Source: Manduca sexta
Taxonomy: Eukaryota > Arthropoda > Insecta > Lepidoptera > Sphingidae
Length of the DNA: 64,000 nucleotides
Assembly (NCBI RefSeq): GCF_014839805.1
Contig: NC_051141.1
Coordinates: 12,532,777 to 12,596,776 of the forward strand
Reading direction: 5' to 3'
Part shown: positions 1 through 14,800 of the stretch, one piece after another
Layout of the letters: every line of letters starts with the position of its first letter
How positions within the stretch are numbered: the stretch's first letter is position 1
The notes under the pieces: model-generated
Databases searched by the model: none
What the model was told of the DNA's origin: nothing
What the model saw: only the letters and a program-made list of their open reading frames with translations
Program-made: the position numbers and the translations under genes

Positions 1-100
1 TATCCTTTGTAAATAGTAAATTATAATAGTTTCATTTAACAAAGTGTTATATAGATAAACGTAGACTAACATTGATTATCATAAACATGTAAGATATACC

Positions 101-335
101 CCCTTATTCATAGACGTTATTTATCTAAGAACGGACCATTGCTGTGATAACAAGTCTGTTTCACAGTGCTAACGGCATGGCAGTCTTCGCAATGCGTAGA
201 CATAGGACCGTTGTGATTGGCTAATATTGAGATATAACTTCAATCTAGTTGGCAGTCAGATAAACAAAGCTGAGAAACAGACTTGTTATCACAGCAATGC
301 TCCGTCCTTAGATAAATAACGTCTATGAATAAGGG
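101..335. mobile_element. 235-bp MITE with 62-bp inverted repeats
   Basis: Left arm 101-162 and right arm 274-335 are complementary with two mismatches; each begins CCCTTATTCATAGACGTTAT from its outer end. The 111-bp centre has no ORF. No target duplication is obvious at the flanks. Confidence 0.85.
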
Positions 336-1089
336 TGTAACACGATATCCCTATTTTAGGCTTAATGATATAGTCGAAAGAATATTAATTAGGATTATAC
401 CTTATCGTTATTATACGACACTGTGACAACGTTCCTCATAATAATGGTAAAGTAAATAGTTAAAATTGTATGGTCCCTAGTAATAATAATATTGTTACAA
501 AATAATAATATAATATTTTTGTTAAACATGATTAGTGAAGGAGAATATTCGTGTAAATTAAATACCTAGTGCCTCTTCTAGGTTTGAAATAATTAATAAA
601 TCTTTAATGATGTATGACTAAAATCTACACGATTAAGTAAAAGTACTCCGATATTCAACTTTATGTTTATTTAATCAAAACCAGAAAAGGAGAAGCGTGC
701 CTAGTAACCCTTTTTATGGAAGGCTAGATCCGACGGCCATCAAGACATGTTCGTAGTTCCAAATGGCACAGCATCAATACATGTTTTATTTCACTACATT
801 AATTTCATCACGATCATGCCATATATGCATGGCACGTCGTTTCATGCTATTATATGAACCAATATGTTAATATATTATATTCTTTCAAATTTAAAGCAAC
901 CATACAAACATGTTACCGCTTTTAGTAATGTTTTAATAAATGATTAGGTACTGCTTTTCATTATATTTATTATTTACCCTTAATGTACAGATTCCGGATT
1001 GTATAAGTTTTTTAGCACGTCTTGCTTAGGATTGAATCTCCCAGAGTCAGAACAAACAAATAAACCGAATCGTTACTGCAAAATATATG

Positions 1090-1385
1090 AAAAAGCATAT
1101 TATTATGCTTCGAATGCTTGCAGTTCACCTGATGGTAACCCATACGACCGCCCATATACCGTAGAAATACCATCCAATTCGTTGAATTACAAAGTATTGT
1201 TTGGTATTCCAACGTGCTCGCCATCCAGAGAATTGAGATGTTAAATCTTATTATGTCCAGTAGTTACACTGGTTACGTCTTTCAAACCGGAAGACAACAG
1301 TGACTACACACTGCTACTTGGCGGCAGAAATAGACCTTTGGTGGGACCTCCCCAGGCGGGCTCACACATATGAGAGACCCACCAC
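1090..1385 (-). mobile_element. LINE/SINE-like 3' repeat
   Basis: The minus strand contains CTATTTCTGCCGCCAAGTAG, CGGTTTGAAAGACGTAACCA, GTGTAACTACTGGACATAAT, TAACATCTCAATTCTCTGG and GGTTACCATCAGGTGAAC, in the order of a very common lepidopteran retroelement 3' region (from memory). The overlapping short ORFs have no coding meaning. Confidence 0.65.
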
Positions 1386-2964
1386 CCGTAAAATTACCTT
1401 AAATTCAATTAAACTTAATTTTATTTCTAATAATGTATTACTAGTGATTTATTCGCGGTTTCGCATGCATGAACGGTATAAAATGTATGCTAATATGGAC
1501 TTTTCCGAATAAAAAGGTACGTATCTTAGAACAGGTCTGTTTGTTTTTTTTTTCCCTTTAGCGGTCTTGGACATTACACCTAATAGATATTTAAACATAT
1601 TCACAAACTTTCGCATTTATAGTGTCAGAAAGACTACTAAAAGATTATTTAACTTGTTTTTAATAGTGACATTTACTAGACACTGCCAGTTTGTATAATT
1701 TTTGCATTATTTTTAACATTTTAAAATTTCTCGACCACTCGAGATATCCTCGTTGAGAATTCCCGTGTCTCAATAAAGAAAAAGTCCAGTCGAAAAATCA
1801 GAAACCCTATTTATCACAGACCGCAGTTTTAAACTTTTTTATGAAGTATCATATCAAAGTTTATACGCGTATGCTTTATAAATTCGTTGGGTATCCACAA
1901 CTCACAAGATACCAAACAAAGACGATGGCATGGCGACGATTCTTAAATATTATGATAACGAACCGCATTGGGTTGTCGACTACCATTGTTTCGATGTTCG
2001 TATGCGCCCACTTTTTCGATAAACATACTTGGTTCCAACTGTGGTGTGTTACGTCAACGGGCCAAGGACGTCGTATGACGATTGAAGAGATAAATTGCAC
2101 AGCCTGTTCATAGTATATTGGTGTGTGGCGTACGCGCTTGTCAACTGAATTAAAGTGCAGTCTACTGCATATCAACAAGGAACTGGTTCCGTGCTTTCAA
2201 TAATTTATTTCTGCTATCACACACGATCAACACCGATGTTCACGGGCGTAAATAATACCTATTGTAAATATTTATATTAGTTGAAGATATAGGTATTGTA
2301 ACGTCACTGCACATGGACGCATCAGTTCTTGCTGAAAATTTATTTAATTTATATCTGAGTTTAGTATTTATTATAATCACGTATCTTTAAAGAACAAAGA
2401 CTGAACATCCAATATATAACATCAAAGAGAGTCGAAAACCAATAAAATCCCTAGTGATTAATTATTCTAATTCTAATTTTTAACTATAATTTTTAAAATA
2501 TAAGACATAATAGCGTATGCAATTTGCTCCTAGCCAAATCACGTAAAAATATTATTCAACCACATACAAAATCATGGAAATACATGTTATGTTTTACTGC
2601 ATCTACATTCGGTTCAACAACCTCAAGGCGAGCCAAGCTGTTTCTCATATCAGCAGATCGTAACTAATCGTCAGTGTACAGCGTCCTTGTAAGAGACAGG
2701 CAGATGTAATAAATAGAAACAAACAGTATGTGACTGCACCGTATACTTTCTACACACGAGAACACAGATTTGTGTGACTAGCGACGAACATACCGCGGCG
2801 CCGCGAGGCACGTGCCTTGGCGAAGGGACGTGCGTAGACTCTACGACTAACTACATGCACTTATAACGGCGCGGCGTCGCCCGAGTCGCCAATAAAAAGA
2901 CCTGTCATCAATGCTAATATATGTCCAGTTTAACTAAAACGAATTTAGAATATTTTATGTATTA

Positions 2965-3045
2965 AAATAAAACTATTTTTCGGATTTTATTGCGGTTTTA
3001 ATATGTGCGTGTCTAACATTCGCATAAACATAAGAAAACATTATA
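2965..3045 (+). repeat. Copy of the 39.3-kb repeat family
   Basis: Has the CTATTTTTCGGATTTTATTG start and GTGTCTAACATTCGCATAAA end of the family; the middle with the TTTCGAAGAC block is missing. Confidence 0.6.
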
Positions 3046-5428
3046 TTTTATGTACTTTTACACCAAAAAGTTAAATCAACAGTTATAGTGGAAACGCAGT
3101 TATAAAGTTATGGCGAGGGATATACATACAAGACATATCAATTTCATTTGACACTAACTTACAATTTGGTTTAAACTAACTAAAGCCAACGCGTAACTCA
3201 CTAACTTACTACTACGTAAATGATTTAATATTGAGTATTAAACACAGTGCGTACGAATAAATATACAATAAAGCATTACTGCGTACATTATGGGCTGTGG
3301 TATAAAAAAAGAAGAAGCGTGCAAACCATTCACATTAATAACATTTGTAAAAAATTCTAAGCCATGTTATGCTACTTTGATTAAGTGTTTATTTAGCAAC
3401 ATTATGAAAAATTATAGTCACAGAAAATAATATGAGTTCTAAATTTAAACCCGGCTCCCTTCATTGCTATACTTGTTTATAAACAATTTATATGGGAGTA
3501 AATTAACACTTATTTTGTATATCAGCACTCGTCAAATAAATTTACACTATAAATGCTTTCTTGACAAACAATTCTAGTTTACGCAAAGGTAGAATATGGT
3601 CTTTAATTATTTTACATGCTAATAAAAATGTAAAAGCAATCAAGGCCTAATTTAAAAGGATATTGCTGCATGGATCTCGCTCTACATAATAATCGTTACC
3701 TGTATAATAGAAGATATGGATATGGATTTTCTCCACATCAAGAGCTATGAATTTGTTTAAGTAAGAATAATTATGTATTAATAGTAATAATTAGTAGATA
3801 AACTATAATGGCTACGTACAAAAAGAACAAAATACTTCAACAAAAACATGTGTAACATGTATGTCGGCGTGATCACTATATTAGCATTGAAACTACCAAC
3901 GTAGATTTGCAACTATGGAATACTTGCATCACAATATTAATTAAATACTTGTTTTATTTTCGAATTTGTGTATCTACTAAGATGGTTACTTCGTATTGTG
4001 TCTCATTAATGATACTTCGTATCATTCGTAAATGTTTCATCGTAAATGTTAAACACAAACATCGTTTATCGTTTTGTAAAGACAGAACTATAAAATATTT
4101 GACAATGTATTCAATAGTATTTGTACATTTTCCCAGACATAGACATATCATTATACGTGATATGCCAATCGTTGAACATGAAATAGTCCAACCTATGTGA
4201 AAAGTGAAAATGAAAGGCCAAGGAAAACCAAGGCTGAGCAAGCACTACCTATGATGTCCCCTCAAGGCAGGAGGGCCACTAGGTAGATACTGCGCAAAAT
4301 TACTTACCGATCTCGCAACTGAAGTAATGTGCGCACACCTGAAAGGAGGTCTGGGATGCCACGCGATGCTCCGGTTGTCGTTCACATGCGACGCGACAGT
4401 GTGAGGAGAGGATCCGCGAGAGAGAGTAAAAAGTTAAGGAGTGAATTAGGAAAAATGTGGATATTAGGAACATGGAAATAACCAGTGATGTAATATTATT
4501 TTTAGGAAATAATGATGGGAGAAGTATGCCAGTTTCAAACAATCAGACAAAACCGAACTAAGCTACAAAGGGTGGACGTATAATTTTACGCAGAGCGCAC
4601 TCTCGACCATAGCTCATTTTGAGGAAACATGAAGCGGCTCAACCAGTCTATTAGAACTGAAACATTAATTGCTATGTTGAATACTTGCAATCGAAGGATT
4701 TAATAGGGAAACTACAAAAAATTACAATATCATGGGAGTGTATGTTGAGCTCTCCATACTTATGTTACAGAATTCATAACCGGGTGGTAGAAACTCTGAG
4801 AGCTCTTCGAAGCGCTTCAAACTATGGCCGCAACGGCTTATTAAACGGTACTACGTGATTAATACAAAGCAGTCAATGTTCAAAATAAATAATATGTGCA
4901 TTGTAATAAAATTAAAACCCTATTATGGAAAAAGGCAGAATGAAAATCAATACACAAGAACGAAATATTATGCTTAGAGACTGTCTGAAATTTATTTAAG
5001 GCTATTTAAGCCTGAAAAAGTGTAAAGGTGTTCTGACTCCTGTGTTTAGCCGTGGTGGCATATTAACAACGTCCTTATTCATGTAAATTGGCGCACATAG
5101 AGAACTGCAACACTGGACAAACTGTAAATTTTGATAGGAATATTTTTATTTCGCCTGCATTCCAATAAGTTTGCATCGACGTCGTATTTTTTAACTTTAC
5201 GTCTGATTTAAATTACTTTGAATTTAATTTGAGCTGTCATAATTTAAAACATATAGATTATAGGATACTATTAATCTAATAGATTTTGCTAGTGGTAATA
5301 TATTATCATATAACATAATAAATATTCCTGTACAATATGTTTGTTGTTTTCATAAATCATATTTCTATGTACAGTAGATTTAAAACAAACGTACAGTGCA
5401 TTAAAAGTTTAAAAGTATGGCATTCACC

Positions 5429-5480
5429 CTACTAATATTATAAATGCGAAAGTTTGTGAGGATGGATGTATAAAAGTATG
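5429..5480 (+). mobile_element. 5' end fragment of a Helitron-like element
   Basis: CCTACTAATATTATAAATGC then GAAAGTTTGTGAGGATG is a 5' terminus widely seen in lepidopteran Helitrons (from memory). Only the first 50 bp or so are present. Confidence 0.5.
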
Positions 5481-6067
5481 TTTGTACATCTTCTAACCTA
5501 CCCTACCTAAACGTAACTTTAACTTTGAGCTATCAAAAAATAAACACAAAATAATGTATACAGCACGTTATAAAACACTGCCCACAACATATTCTTTAAC
5601 ATAAGGCAATAAAACTGAGTTTCAAACGCACATTATTATTGTGTTTTAACTATGTCCTAATACTTAATAGGCAATTCCAAACACGATATGAAGTTGCTTT
5701 GCTAAAATTATGATGTTATTCCATACAATATTGCATATCATTTGATATTTTGAAATAATTATTTCAAGTGCAATACCGACATTTGTCCCAATATATTATG
5801 TATCGAAATTTTGAAACGGGAGAATATTTATGGTATCATCATACCACAGCCCTGCGTTAAAACCATTTCAATGAACTTGAAACATCACAAGGCAAGCACA
5901 CATATAAAAGCAGTCATCACAAAGATATCTCATAAGAAAGTAACTCGTCAAGTGCGTAACTTGTTTAACCGTTTACAATAGGTTTATTGACAAATCGGGC
6001 GTGTGCATCAGTAAAATTATCGTAAATGTAGACGACATGTAAAACAGCTGGTAGGAACGCGCCGCTG

Positions 6068-6331
6068 TTACATGCTTGCACATGCAGTAGTACATGCCAT
6101 GCACTCACAACAGATATTGTAACAATCATAAACGAGAACCGTTGCTCCAAAAAGCATTCCCATTATTTCCACTAATGCAATAAGAAACAGGAAGGCGATC
6201 TCGAAAGCGCACAATGATGATTGTTTGTCAAGAGGGTAAGTATTTGTGAGAGTACCATTATATCGCACAAGCGGCGGGGGCGCGTGGGCCCCGGCGCAGT
6301 CCGCCGGGCGGGGCTCCGTGTCCTTAACCAT
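6068..6331 (-). CDS. Possible small Cys-rich membrane protein nested in the long Trio intron
   Basis: I do not recognise this ORF. 87 residues from ATG at 6331 to TAA at 6068: a Pro/Ala-rich, GC-rich N-terminal part (about residues 1-25), then a hydrophobic segment AFEIAFLFLIALVEIMGML (about residues 43-61), a second short hydrophobic stretch, and a Cys cluster near the C-terminus (YDCYNICCECMACTTACASM). An AATAAA signal on the same strand lies at 5983-5988, about 80 nt past the stop. The base composition changes within the ORF. It could equally be a chance ORF across a GC-rich island. Confidence 0.25.
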   Translation of the reverse strand: MVKDTEPRPADCAGAHAPPPLVRYNGTLTNTYPLDKQSSLCAFEIAFLFLIALVEIMGMLFGATVLVYDCYNICCECMACTTACASM

Positions 6332-7783
6332 AACAGCGCCGGAAGAGACGATTGTGAGACAATTTAAATCATTCTCGGCGGCCTATCAAGAGTTGTTGCT
6401 GACTTCCCGACGCAATCACGACCTGCTCTATTAAGGACCGAAATGACAACAACCCACGCGGCACCGGTTGCTACGAATTTCACCTTGCAATAGATTTGTC
6501 CACCGTCCCAGATAGCAATAACAAGATCAAATGATTCTATCATTTGCGATGTACATAATAATGCAACACAAGTACGTATTACGTAATATTAGAAAATTTA
6601 TAAAACCGTGAATCTAATATGAAAGCTATTACAAATTCGCAATATTTCCTATTACAAGTTTACATAGCCAAAGAATAGTTAAGATAATTTCAAAACCAAG
6701 CATAAAATTTACTACTCGCTAATTTTAAGCAATAATCTATACCGACCTACAAAAAAATGTGTTGAATTCCATTGCAGTAGTTGCAACAAATAGATACTAT
6801 TTCCCACGTCTGCATTCACTCGTACAAATATACGTGATTTATTGAAGTACACACAAACCCCTAGCGAGCTCGCCGACGCAGTCAATCACTAATCAACTAG
6901 GAACTCCCGTTTCCATATATCAAAACACGATAGCTACATGTCAGTGCGAATGGCATTTGACGATGGTCAACACTAGACAAGAGCTGCAGCCCCAATAAAG
7001 ATGACACCACGGACACTGTAAGAGGCAAATGCAAACAACGGCGTATCTGTTCTCTATTACGCGCGCGGCGACGAATATGGTCTGATCCAAAGATCGTTCA
7101 CAGCACAAATAAAACGCATCCACAAAATAGTACTAATAGTACTGTAAAAATAACATGAAAGTCCTTAACCGTCACCAATCATTAACCGTCGCTACTGACT
7201 TATTCACTCTTATGTGGTATAACTGTTTGAAATACATTTCTCAAAATTAAGCAGTTATAAGTAATTCAAAAAAATATGAGAATACATTTTATATGTAAGC
7301 AGACATGAGCATCCGCTTTTTTAGAAAACGGTATCACCTCTATTTCCAGTAAAACAACTGACGATTTCATATAAACTAAAACAGTGAATAAAAGGTTATA
7401 AAACCTACTCTGCTATTCGGGTCTGTATTCTTTAGTATTAACGGTTCATATGCAGGGTTGTTCCATTCATTGGAAGTATGTTTGCTCGTTATACTATAAT
7501 AGCATCGCGTTCATTGCCGTTTTACTAAACACGCGGCAATGCTAATTGTGTGTAAAAGTGCTTATAACAATTAAAAAGCACGAAAGCTATTAATATCGTG
7601 TAAATAATATTGTAATATTATGAAATAAAAAATAAAAGATTCGACAAAGTATTTTAACTGCACACGCCGCATACCGGGATCCATTCACCGAAGACAAAAA
7701 TGTTTGGAATAACAGCAACCGTGTCTAAGCGACGGATACAATTTATAATATAAAAATAGTTATAATTAATGTATAGAATTCAA

Positions 7784-8294
7784 TCTATACTATTATATAA
7801 AGCTGAAGAGTTTGTTTGTTTGAACGCGCTAATCTCAAGAACTACCGGGTCAAATTGAAAAAATCTTTTTGTGTAGGATAGCCCTTTGTTCGTGGAGTGC
7901 TATAGGCTATATATCATCACGCTATGACCAATAGCAGCAGAGCAGTAATGAAACATTTTGCAAAAACGGGGAAAATTTATTAGTTTTGAGAGCTTCCGTT
8001 GCGTGCGCTGCGTAAACGGTTAAAGTTACGCAGTATATCAATCAATCAACAATGATATATAACGGGATTGTTCCTCTTAAAAAGTTCTACAAAAATATGT
8101 TATAAAACAAAGTCCCCCGCTGCATCTGTCTGCCTGAACGTGTTAAACTCAAAAACTACCCAACGTATCAAGATGAAATTTGGTATGGAGACAGTTTGAG
8201 ACCCTGGGAAGAACATAGGCTCCTGAGAAAATATATAGCGTGACTTTTATAACGGAAAACTTTATAACGCGGGCGGAGCCGCGGGCAAAAGCTA
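7784..8294 (+). mobile_element. Helitron-like non-autonomous element, copy A
   Basis: Starts A|TCTATACTATTATATAAAGC and ends with the GC hairpin GCGGGCGGAGCCGCGGGC then AAAAGCTA|T, as in Helitrons (5' TC, hairpin, 3' CTAR, insertion between A and T). No coding capacity. Confidence 0.7.
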
Positions 8295-8576
8295 TTATTT
8301 TATAAACAGAAAGTCACACATTGTAATCTACAAAAAAAAACTATATTCAATTGTATATTTAAAAGTTTAAAGGTCGTTAAAAGTTTGAATTTCGAAAGAT
8401 ACCTTCACCTCAATTTTTTTTATTAAATCGCCACAGCCAATGTTTTACGTATATCATTATAATGTCCTCAATAATTGTATTTAAAGCGGATGGTTCAGTT
8501 AATCTGGGGCTGACAACTCCAGCTCCAACATTTTCTGAAAACTTTTCTCACGACTGGTCCATGCGTCAACTATTGC

Positions 8577-8577
<1 letters not shown>

Positions 8578-8651
<74 letters not shown>
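8578..8651. repeat. (TA)n microsatellite
   Basis: About 37 uninterrupted TA units. The overlapping ORF with an Ile-Tyr run is an artefact of this repeat. Confidence 0.98.
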
Positions 8652-8652
<1 letters not shown>

Positions 8653-11600
8653 CGGTAGACATTTTTGTTTCATCAAAACAACAACTTGACATGTGACAAC
8701 CCTTCGCTCTGCTAGTTCGGCTTGCCACTCAAACCTTTTAACAACAAAGCTTTTTGCCTATATAGACCAGTAAAAAGAGACTTTGTGTGTGCTAAAAAAT
8801 ATTTTCAGAATAGAATTCAAAATACAATAAGGAAAAATAATGTTATTCAGTATAGTTTTTAAAACTGTAAAATCATCTTGTATTAAATTTTGTCAAAGAA
8901 AGTAAACTATCTAATTCGAAAATTAATAGGGGATATGGTAATTACTTTATGATCGACTGATAATTTTTCAAAATAGACACATTGTTTACTTATAGAGATA
9001 AATTAATGCACTAAACCAACACGAACAAGGTGTGTTTTTAATTTTTGTAAAATACAAAAGCTACGCATCAACAATATAAATTATACGCATCAGAATAAAT
9101 ATTATTGTTCACCATTCCACATTGTGTATAGCCTAAGAGGTTGTACCTAAGGATTACAGTTATTGCATTACAGTTACAAGTATGCAGGTGACATCCCGAG
9201 GGATGCCGACCAATGTCTTCGTACCTAAGCTATGCCGCTGGTGCATGTCTAATACGGACTATTCAATTAATTAATAAGCTCTTCGATGCCTTATCTATCT
9301 TTGGAATCAATATCGTAGTTTTCGATGAATACCCGTTATAAAAATTTACTTTTCAACTTTTTATCTTCAGTACTGATTAATATTACAAGTTCTCTCTATT
9401 TTCCTTTTTTGCAATAAAATGATCAGACGAGAAAATCGCTCGCCTACATTGAAACAACAGCAGCGCCACAATCATATTATAATAGTTATTGAGCAGATAT
9501 TAAATTTTTTATACTGCTATGTGTTTGCCATTGCAAAATTGCGAAACCGCCAAGCAGGGGCTTGCTAAACTTTGCGTACGAAACATGCCTTACTTGCATG
9601 AATAACAGTATCATCGAAACGAAAACTGTCTTTTTTACATAATTTAACACTTACATAAAATTAGGTACAGTGTAGGAAAATCTACATTCGATACTTACAC
9701 AGCGTTGCCCACATAGGATTTTTTTTTTTTTAATCTTCATATGACGAAATTTAATATGACGAAATTTTAAAGGCGGAAATATCCATGATTATTAATTATT
9801 TTTACATTTTTCTTTCAACTGCGAGAACTAATCACTAACTAGACGTGAATTTAAATTCTTTACTTGCCAATACTTGTTTAGTTACCCAGATTAAAGCCGA
9901 AACAAAATGTATGAAAATGGACCTTGAGGTATCGCCTTAAGGAGCTTGGTCGTTATTTCACGACTATGTCGCTCCGTACGTCCACTTTTATCCATGTCTA
10001 CTAAATTTTTATAAAATCAAAATATTTTTTAATAAACCCTTAGCCTCTTCCGATACTGGAATGGACAAAAAGCTATTTATGCTGCCCACATTAAAGCTCA
10101 AAGTATGAGGTCCACTCCGCACACACTCCGACAAAACATGAATTACGTCATCTCTTACTAAAAACTTAAAACACATAGGTTTATCGGATGTAAACCGATG
10201 GAATCAACAACCGTGTCAGTTTTGACCTTAACGAATATATGCTGATCTTGTTAATTTAGAGACACAAAAAGTCCATCTAGAGTAACGTACGTAATACAAC
10301 ACTCTTTCGTTGATACTCATGTCTTGGTGATAAAAATATAAGAATTTTAGAGCCACGTTGTGGTAATAAATTATGTAATAAGACTGAATTTTTACGGTGA
10401 ATGTATGTAAAATACAACAAAAATTGGCACTGAAACTAAGTCATATAAGATTGTTTTAGTAAAAGTGTAAAAAATAATAATGTGACGCAGTTTTACAATT
10501 TAGTTAAATGTTGTTTAAAGACAAAAACAAAGGGGTTTGGGTGAAAGTTTTTGCAAAATCACGATGATCACGTTCAGTCCCGCTACAACACACCCTACCA
10601 TGGTTTAAAACACCATTTTCTTAAATCGTTTGCTGTAGATGAATCCGTGTTTAATGACGACATTACAATACGTTTCTGTACGCTTACAAAAGTGTTGCGC
10701 GCTGCTAAGTCATTATATTGTTGCATTCTCAAACACCCTCCACGTTGGTCGAAAAAACATATTTCACAACGTTTCCTTTGTCAGTACTGACTACGTGTTC
10801 CACCCGCACAAGCCGTGATAACAATTGCACTAACCTACGTACACAGATACCACCTGGCAAAGACACTGTAAGCAATTGCCTATAAAATAATTATAGTGAT
10901 CAAATTGCGTGTCAAATGCGTAGAAATCAAATTTTACACAACTTACAATTCACAAAACCTTTGACTTTAAACTTAGTGTGAACAGTCCAATACTTTTGTA
11001 TATTGTTAGATAACCGGGTGACTGACAATTTGGCTACTTTTGTCTCAATTATATAAACTAAAATATAAATAAATTACATTTTACCACATCATACGCTATA
11101 ACAAGCAATCACATAAAATTAGATATAACTACTGAATTTATTGTCTATTTTTGTAAATCAAGATAATCGATATCGCCATAATAAACATTAGGATTTAATA
11201 ATGGACACAACCCCAACATGCTTATCAAGATGAACACGTCATCTTCAAAGTATTTAGATCGCAATGCTATCTACTAACCGCTACTCCTCACCCGTGGTGG
11301 TAGTGGTCCTACCAGATACCTGCGCCCTTCAAGAGTTGACAGGCTAAATTTGTCGGTATTATTGTTTTTTGAGATTTCGTAACGTGCGAGTGAGTGGTAC
11401 TGCGCTCTTATATTACGATATACATTACTAATCGAAGTATTCAGTTACCAATACAGTGATAAGTAGATAATATTCTGAACTATTTCATATATATTATATA
11501 CTCGTAGTGAGTGCGAGTAGTGTAATCTCTTTATGTCACCCGTTATATTTTGCTTTAATATTTGGAATGTTATGATTAAGATGTGCGTCTGCACACTTTT

Positions 11601-11733
11601 TGCAATACAACTGTGTTATTTTGCTGATTTTTCCCATGCATACGATGCTCATACTTACTTTTGAGTGCATACTAAAAAGTTTGGATTTGGTAAAACATTT
11701 TACTATAACGACTGCGCCGTCTTCGTATAGATA

Positions 11734-11803
11734 TAAGAGAATATTACAAATATTAAGAGAATATTACAAATATTAAGAGAATATTACAAATATTAAGAGA
11801 TAT
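11734..11803. repeat. 20-bp tandem repeat, 3.5 copies
   Basis: Unit TAAGAGAATATTACAAATAT repeated three times without change, then a partial unit TAAGAGATAT. Confidence 0.95.
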
Positions 11804-14800
11804 CGACATTCGCATCAAACAACTTTGATTTATTGAGGTCCTCTGACTAGGTTCAAAATCATTTTAATTCGATCCCCTCGGTAGATCATCTTAGGTTTTA
11901 ACTGCCAATGAAACATTATTTTAGCAAACGCTTTTGTTATTTTTTATTTACATTACTTAGATATTCCGGAATTCATTCAAACTTATCATGGAAATCAATA
12001 TAATTAAAAGGGGTTTAGCTCTTTATTCCAACGGTGAAACCGAAATGAACTGCAGTATTTAGGAAATACACATAATATTATCTTTCAAACGTAAATCAAC
12101 AAATTTACGTAACACAACGGCATTAACTTCAATAATTGATTAATTATGCAGTTTAAATCTGCGTCACACATGCACTTAAATTATGTTATTGATATATCAC
12201 GAGTTACTACGAATGTTATTTTAGTTAATTAGTTTATTGATATAACAAATTATTATTCATATATATATAATAATAATTATTTTTCCATCACTATTCCCAC
12301 TCAGTCATTAACAATTTGCACGTTATTTTTAATGTAAGTAATAAAGAATGAAAAAAAAATATTAGGGATATTTTTATCGTAATTACTATAAATATTATGT
12401 TTTTATTGGAGACAGGCGCGTAACCGAAGCGTAAGCGCGGTGTGCGGCGAGCGACGCACGCGATGTGGACGTCGCTCCGCGCTCTTCTCCGAGTGAAGAC
12501 TGCGAGATGCAACCGAAAACCGCCAGTGAACGCCGCTAGGCGTGCACAATGCGACGAAAAAAATATCAACCACACGAATAATCAACGGAAACTAACACAT
12601 GCTCGTTGTATTTTTTTAATTTATAGTGATTAATAATAAATTATATTTGGCAATTAATTCGTGATATCATAATATGGTACAATTGGTAAAAATAAAACAT
12701 ATTCAATGTAACTAAATATAACCAGAAAATAATATTAAGATAATAAAACTAAGCAAAACCGAACGTAGCTATATTTAATACGTTATTAAATAAATAAGTA
12801 AAGGATAATATATTAATCAATGTGTTTATCCTCCAAATAAAACCTTAACATTAGTCATAATATTTTATTGAAAGTCGGCGTACTTGTATTATATTTTTCT
12901 AAAAGACCGGCGACAAATACACATGCGAAAACTATACCTATATGCGTTTGGATAGAGCAGTCAGCAAAACGACGCGTATATTTCAATAAACACAATTGAA
13001 CTCAACCAAATATCGTGGAAAAACATGAAGCACACTACAAACAGGAGGGTCAGGCTTTTGTATCCCCGCGGCCCCTGCCCCGAGTTTACAACAAACTCTG
13101 CGTAGTGGATTTCGAGTGTAGTAACCGTCCAAAGTAGACTAGAACCTACTTTTCCAATGAGAAAACAGTATGTTTTAATTAGTGCTCTTTACGCGATGAG
13201 TAGTTCCACGCGGGTCTTTATCATATTCAAGTCTCGAATACGCGATGCAGTGGGGACTATAATACAAACTATTACTGTAATTAATATTAAGGAGCGCCCA
13301 CAATAACGTGTACCCAAGCATCTTTAAATTTAAAGTATGCTCAGTAAGATTCTTATACAAAAAATAGTGTAAATAAATTAAACGGATCAAAAATAGATCT
13401 TGTATTTTATCTCATACAAAACACATAGCCTTGAACTCTATCTAAAGGTGACTAAATATATGCTGCTTCGCATCATTTTTAGTTAACAGTTAAACAGTTT
13501 GTATAACGTCACCATATAAACAGTAAATATCCTACGACACCTTGTGTTTAGTAACACTTTAAGAATTACATAAATATAACAAAACAAACTGCATATCATC
13601 CTTGAGTATCAAACGCGCACTAGCTTCGTTTAGTTGTACATTATTTTACCCCCTTCCCAGACGCTCTCCGAGGCTCACTCCCTCCGTATGCTTTATAAAA
13701 ATTCGATGTACGCAGCCGGATTTGCAGCTAAAAGCCTGATCATCTCAAATTACACACAACATAGTGTGTCGCGCTGCGGGCATCGTTTGGTGCGATACTA
13801 TGCAATTAATTAATTACTCTAATTGGTCATTTTAACTTTATAGGCATTATTTACTTTAAAAAAATTATTAGATTATGGATCGATTCTCTAGTTTTAATCG
13901 AGCTGGCTCTACAATTTGTAAAAGAAAAAATAATGCATGGGTGATGAAACCTTCTTATTCTTTAGAATTATTAATTTGCCCATTTAAAAAATCTTTTAAT
14001 ACAACGCAAGTCCGAGGTCGAAGTCCCATACATAACTCTCTAATCGGAGCTAGTTTTCCTGCTACGGCAAACAAGTTAAACCTTGATTCGTTTTGTAGCA
14101 CCGAAGCAATTATTTATGCTTCCAACTGCCGCTAAATAACTATTTACTAGTAATAACCGCATTGGACATTATATTTACAATATAAACCCTCAACGTTGAT
14201 ATTACGTTTGCTTTATTGGTATAACTGGTTACCTTTTATTGTATATGAGGGATGGGTTATTACTATTAATATATGGCCATACGAAACCTCATTTGCACAA
14301 TAATTATAAATACTGTATGACACAGTAATGGCAGACGAATCTTTTCGTTTCTGGTCATTACCATATAAAAATACGTGTAACATATTTTATCATGTGGATG
14401 AATGTTGTGCCACTATATTAAACCCACATTTATTAACAATAAGTAAGAAAACTAGATATCAACGAAACTATATTTTGTTCAATATTTAAATTGATGAATA
14501 CACATTTTAGAAGACCGAGCATGCCAGTGCATTCTAAATAGTTTTCATTTTTAACAAAACGTTATGTTCAGCTGATGACCTGTTAATTTTGTGACTGCGG
14601 CCTGGGCTAAGCTGGTTTATCGAATAATTATCGTTACATAAACGGTGCGCATTCATCGATCGTCGCTAAAATTGAACTTTGCCGCTAAAATAAACCTTGA
14701 CAAGCCCGATGTTATTCCTAAGAGTGGATGCAGTTTGCTGCTACAGTGGCATAGACGCGCATATCAAACACGTTCAATCGAAATGTGCACTAAATTTAAA

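Noticed and set aside
999..1244. 81-residue plus-strand ORF
   Set aside because: It overlaps a common lepidopteran retroelement 3' repeat read in antisense.
1876..2178. 100-residue minus-strand ORF overlapping a 90-residue plus-strand ORF
   Set aside because: Open frames on both strands of the same stretch, no recognised motif, no splice or poly(A) context; most likely chance or old repeat.
6246..6434. Plus-strand ORF ending FSAAYQELLLTSRRNHDLLY
   Set aside because: It looked protein-like, but there is no splice acceptor, homology or start context that supports it, and it overlaps the stronger minus-strand candidate.
8462..8689. ORF with a long Ile-Tyr run
   Set aside because: Produced by the (TA)n microsatellite.
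12291..12633. Three overlapping ORFs on both strands
   Set aside because: They come from a GC-rich patch where stop codons are scarce; no family recognised and no splice support. Kept only as a GC island.
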